In this document: one piece after another, positions 5,314 to 7,165 of the stretch
How positions within the stretch are numbered: position 1 is the first letter of the stretch
How the letters are laid out: each line of letters starts with the position of its first letter
Assembly (NCBI GenBank): GCA_023393155.1
Contig: JAEWML010000050.1
Location: 1 to 7,165, forward strand
Length of the DNA: 7,165 nucleotides
Source of the DNA: Bacillota bacterium
Lineage (GTDB): Bacteria > Bacillota > Clostridia > Oscillospirales > Oscillospiraceae
Reading direction: 5' to 3'
Notes under the pieces: generated by a model
Seen by the model: the letters and a program-made list of their open reading frames with translations, nothing else
Told to the model about the DNA's origin: nothing
Databases searched by the model: none
Program-made: the position numbers and the translations under genes

Positions 5314-7165
5314 GTATGCTTTTGAATCTGACCGACAGCGCTGCCGGAGATCTCTCTCTGACCGGCGGCAAGGGAGCAAACCTCCACAGGCTGTCCGCCA
5401 TGGACGGCGTCCATGTGCCCGGCGGCTTTGTCGTCACCACCGAGGCATTCCAGGTGCTTTGCGCCGGCGTGGTTGCGTCCCAGGGCGAAGCGTTGCGGGC
5501 GGTGTCTACCCCCGCGGAGCTAACTCGGGTCGGCGACGAAATCCGGCAGGCGATCCGGGATATTCGCATTCCGGAGGAATTTTTGCGGGAACTTACGGCG
5601 GCGCTCTCCTCCTATCCCTCAGACGCCCTCTTTGCCGTGCGCTCCTCGGCCACGGCGGAGGACCTGCCCGACGCGTCCTTTGCGGGGCAGCAGGACAGCT
5701 ACCTGAACGTGCGGGCCAACCACATTCCCCGCGCCGTAATGAATTGCTTTGCCTCGCTATACAACGACAGGGCGGTTGCCTACCGCATGAAAAACAGCTA
5801 CTGCCATGAGGATGTGGCCATTGCCGTGGTGGTGCAGGAGATGGTTCCCGCGCAGGTTTCCGGCGTGCTGTTTACCGCCGACCCCATGACCTCCGACCGC
5901 CTTACCTGTGTCATCGAGGCAGTGGAGGGGTTGGGCGAGGAGCTGGTGTCGGGGCACAAAACGCCCTTTACCTGGCGTCTGCGGGGAGAGAAAATCAAAA
6001 CGGACAGCAAGGCCGCACCTCCTCTTTCAGACAGTGGGGCGCAGGAGCTTGCCGCCATCGGCAAGCGAATCGAGGCTGCCTTTGGTGCGCCTCAGGATAT
6101 CGAGTGGTGCTGGGTGGACGGGCGGTTTTCCATTGTGCAGTCCCGCGCCATCACCACGCTGTATCCCCTTCCCGAGAGTCATGACGGCCTCAAGCGGGTC
6201 TTTGTATCGGCGGGACATATGCAGATGATGACCGACGTGATGCTGCCCCTGGGCATGTCCTTTATGAAGCTGATTGCCCTGCTCCGGATGGAGGAGGTGG
6301 GCGGGCGCCTGTATATCGACGTCACCCATGACACCAAGTCGGCCTACGGCAAAAAGATGATCCGCACCAAGCTGTCCGCCACCGACCCGCTGACCAGCCA
6401 AGCCATAGAAGAAGTGCTGGCACGCAAAGACTACATCCACAGCATCCCCAAAGGCCCGGGCAGCTTTTCCTCCTTTGGAGGTTGGCTTCCCATGGTTCGG
6501 GAGGGAATGCGGCACTATCGGCGAAACGACCCCGCCGACATCGACCGTTATATAGACCGTATGGTAAACCTTGTTGCCCGGCTGGAAAAGCGGCTGGAGC
6601 CTCTTTCGGGCATGGCGGCTATCGAAGCCATTATGGAGGACCAAAAGCAGCTTTCCAAAATTATTTACGACGCCTCCGGCTTTGGGATGGTGCTGGCCAC
6701 CCAGTTTATCCTTCAAAAAATCGACGCCATGGGCAAAATACTCACGGGCGAGGATCATATCAGCAACCGCCTGTCCAAATCGGTGGAGCACAACCCCACC
6801 TCCGAGATGGGGCTTGCCCTGAGCGAAGTGGCGGATCTGGCCCGGGCGTATCCGGCGGTGGTGGGATATCTTGAAGCGGCAGGGGAAGCCTTCCGTATGG
6901 AGGACTTGCGCCATGCGGAGGGCGGAGATGCCGTGGCGGACGCTTTTGAAAAGTTCCTGCGGCAATACGGGATGCGGGCCACCGGCGAAATCGACATCTC
7001 CAAGACCCGCTTCCGGGAAAACCCCGCCGAGCTGGTGAGTACGATGCTCACCAACATCCGTACCCTGCCAAAGGGACACGGCAAGGCGTCCTTTGAACAG
7101 GGCCGCCTGGAGATGACAAGGCTCACGGAAGAACTGGCGGCCCTGGCGGAACAAAAACTGGGTTC
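5310..7165 (+). CDS. Rifampicin phosphotransferase/PEP-synthase-like enzyme, 3' end beyond the window
   Basis: The first 618 residues are present with no stop. Family members such as Listeria Rph have about 870, so the C-terminal swivelling catalytic-histidine domain lies outside. Residues 12-285 are the PEP-synthase ATP-grasp domain: GGKGANL (19-25), AVRSSATAEDLPDASFAGQQ (109-128), SGVLFTADP (184-192), DIEW (263-266) and QSRAITT (277-283). By recalled alignment K21, R111, E265, Q277 and R279 fill ATP/metal sites. From about 296 the chain follows the drug-binding domain of Rph: HMQMMTDVMLPLG (303-315), GGRLYIDVT, TSEMGL, YPAV and YGMRATGEIDISKTR (from 553). In Rph the enzyme splits ATP and moves the beta-phosphate via histidine to rifampicin. 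The start is ATG 5310, with AAGGAGG upstream and overlapping the tetR stop; ATG 5316 is an alternative. The drug substrate is not proven. Confidence 0.85.
   Translation, partial: MSMLLNLTDSAAGDLSLTGGKGANLHRLSAMDGVHVPGGFVVTTEAFQVLCAGVVASQGEALRAVSTPAELTRVGDEIRQAIRDIRIPEEFLRELTAALSSYPSDALFAVRSSATAEDLPDASFAGQQDSYLNVRANHIPRAVMNCFASLYNDRAVAYRMKNSYCHEDVAIAVVVQEMVPAQVSGVLFTADPMTSDRLTCVIEAVEGLGEELVSGHKTPFTWRLRGEKIKTDSKAAPPLSDSGAQELAAIGKRIEAAFGAPQDIEWCWVDGRFSIVQSRAITTLYPLPESHDGLKRVFVSAGHMQMMTDVMLPLGMSFMKLIALLRMEEVGGRLYIDVTHDTKSAYGKKMIRTKLSATDPLTSQAIEEVLARKDYIHSIPKGPGSFSSFGGWLPMVREGMRHYRRNDPADIDRYIDRMVNLVARLEKRLEPLSGMAAIEAIMEDQKQLSKIIYDASGFGMVLATQFILQKIDAMGKILTGEDHISNRLSKSVEHNPTSEMGLALSEVADLARAYPAVVGYLEAAGEAFRMEDLRHAEGGDAVADAFEKFLRQYGMRATGEIDISKTRFRENPAELVSTMLTNIRTLPKGHGKASFEQGRLEMTRLTEELAALAEQKLG

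Noticed and set aside
6027..7154. Long minus-strand open frame (375 codons) opposite the phosphotransferase gene
   Set aside because: It mirrors the codon bias of the plus-strand gene, its product is His/Gly-rich without domains, and no ribosome site precedes it.
1..7165. tRNA, rRNA, CRISPR array, insertion sequence or riboswitch
   Set aside because: None was seen by reading. Intergenic regions are short and accounted for by promoters, operators and terminators.

Overview
The window looks like chromosomal DNA of a moderately GC-rich Gram-positive bacterium, most likely a gut-type Clostridia/Oscillospirales. The evidence is strong AGGAGG ribosome sites, sigma-A type promoters with 17-bp spacers, Rho-independent terminators, and a LytTR/DUF3021 gene pair typical of Firmicutes. 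This placement is inferred from style, not from a marker gene.

Layout. Positions 1-345 hold an intrinsic terminator, a decayed small reading frame that resembles the VbhA-type antitoxins of mobile elements (interrupted by TAG), and a bidirectional terminator. Positions 388-1307 (minus strand) carry a two-gene operon: a LytTR DNA-binding regulator followed by a four-helix DUF3021 membrane protein. Its promoter has a tandem TGYA-type repeat array just upstream of the -35. The divergent intergenic region (1308-1555) also contains the promoter of a plus-strand operon: a TetR-type repressor (apparently starting at CTG), an ABC-2 ATPase, and a large 12-helix permease of the 'polyketide antibiotic exporter' type (COG3559-like). 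This operon ends at a 20-bp-stem terminator (4525-4578). A second promoter then drives a second TetR-type repressor that is translationally coupled (ATGA overlap) to a rifampicin phosphotransferase/PEP-synthase-like enzyme. That last gene is open to the right window edge.

How it fits together. Two adjacent, separately promoted modules each consist of a TetR repressor plus a likely drug-handling function: export for the first, ATP-dependent phosphoryl transfer for the second. Both promoters carry two operator boxes, one over the -35 and one just after the -10. All four boxes share a GAC-N7-GTC core, and the two repressors have nearly identical recognition helices. This suggests autoregulation and possible cross-regulation, so that one compound could induce both export and chemical inactivation. 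The inducing compound cannot be read from sequence. Rifamycin-like ansamycins are a reasonable hypothesis because both effector families are associated with polyketide antibiotics.
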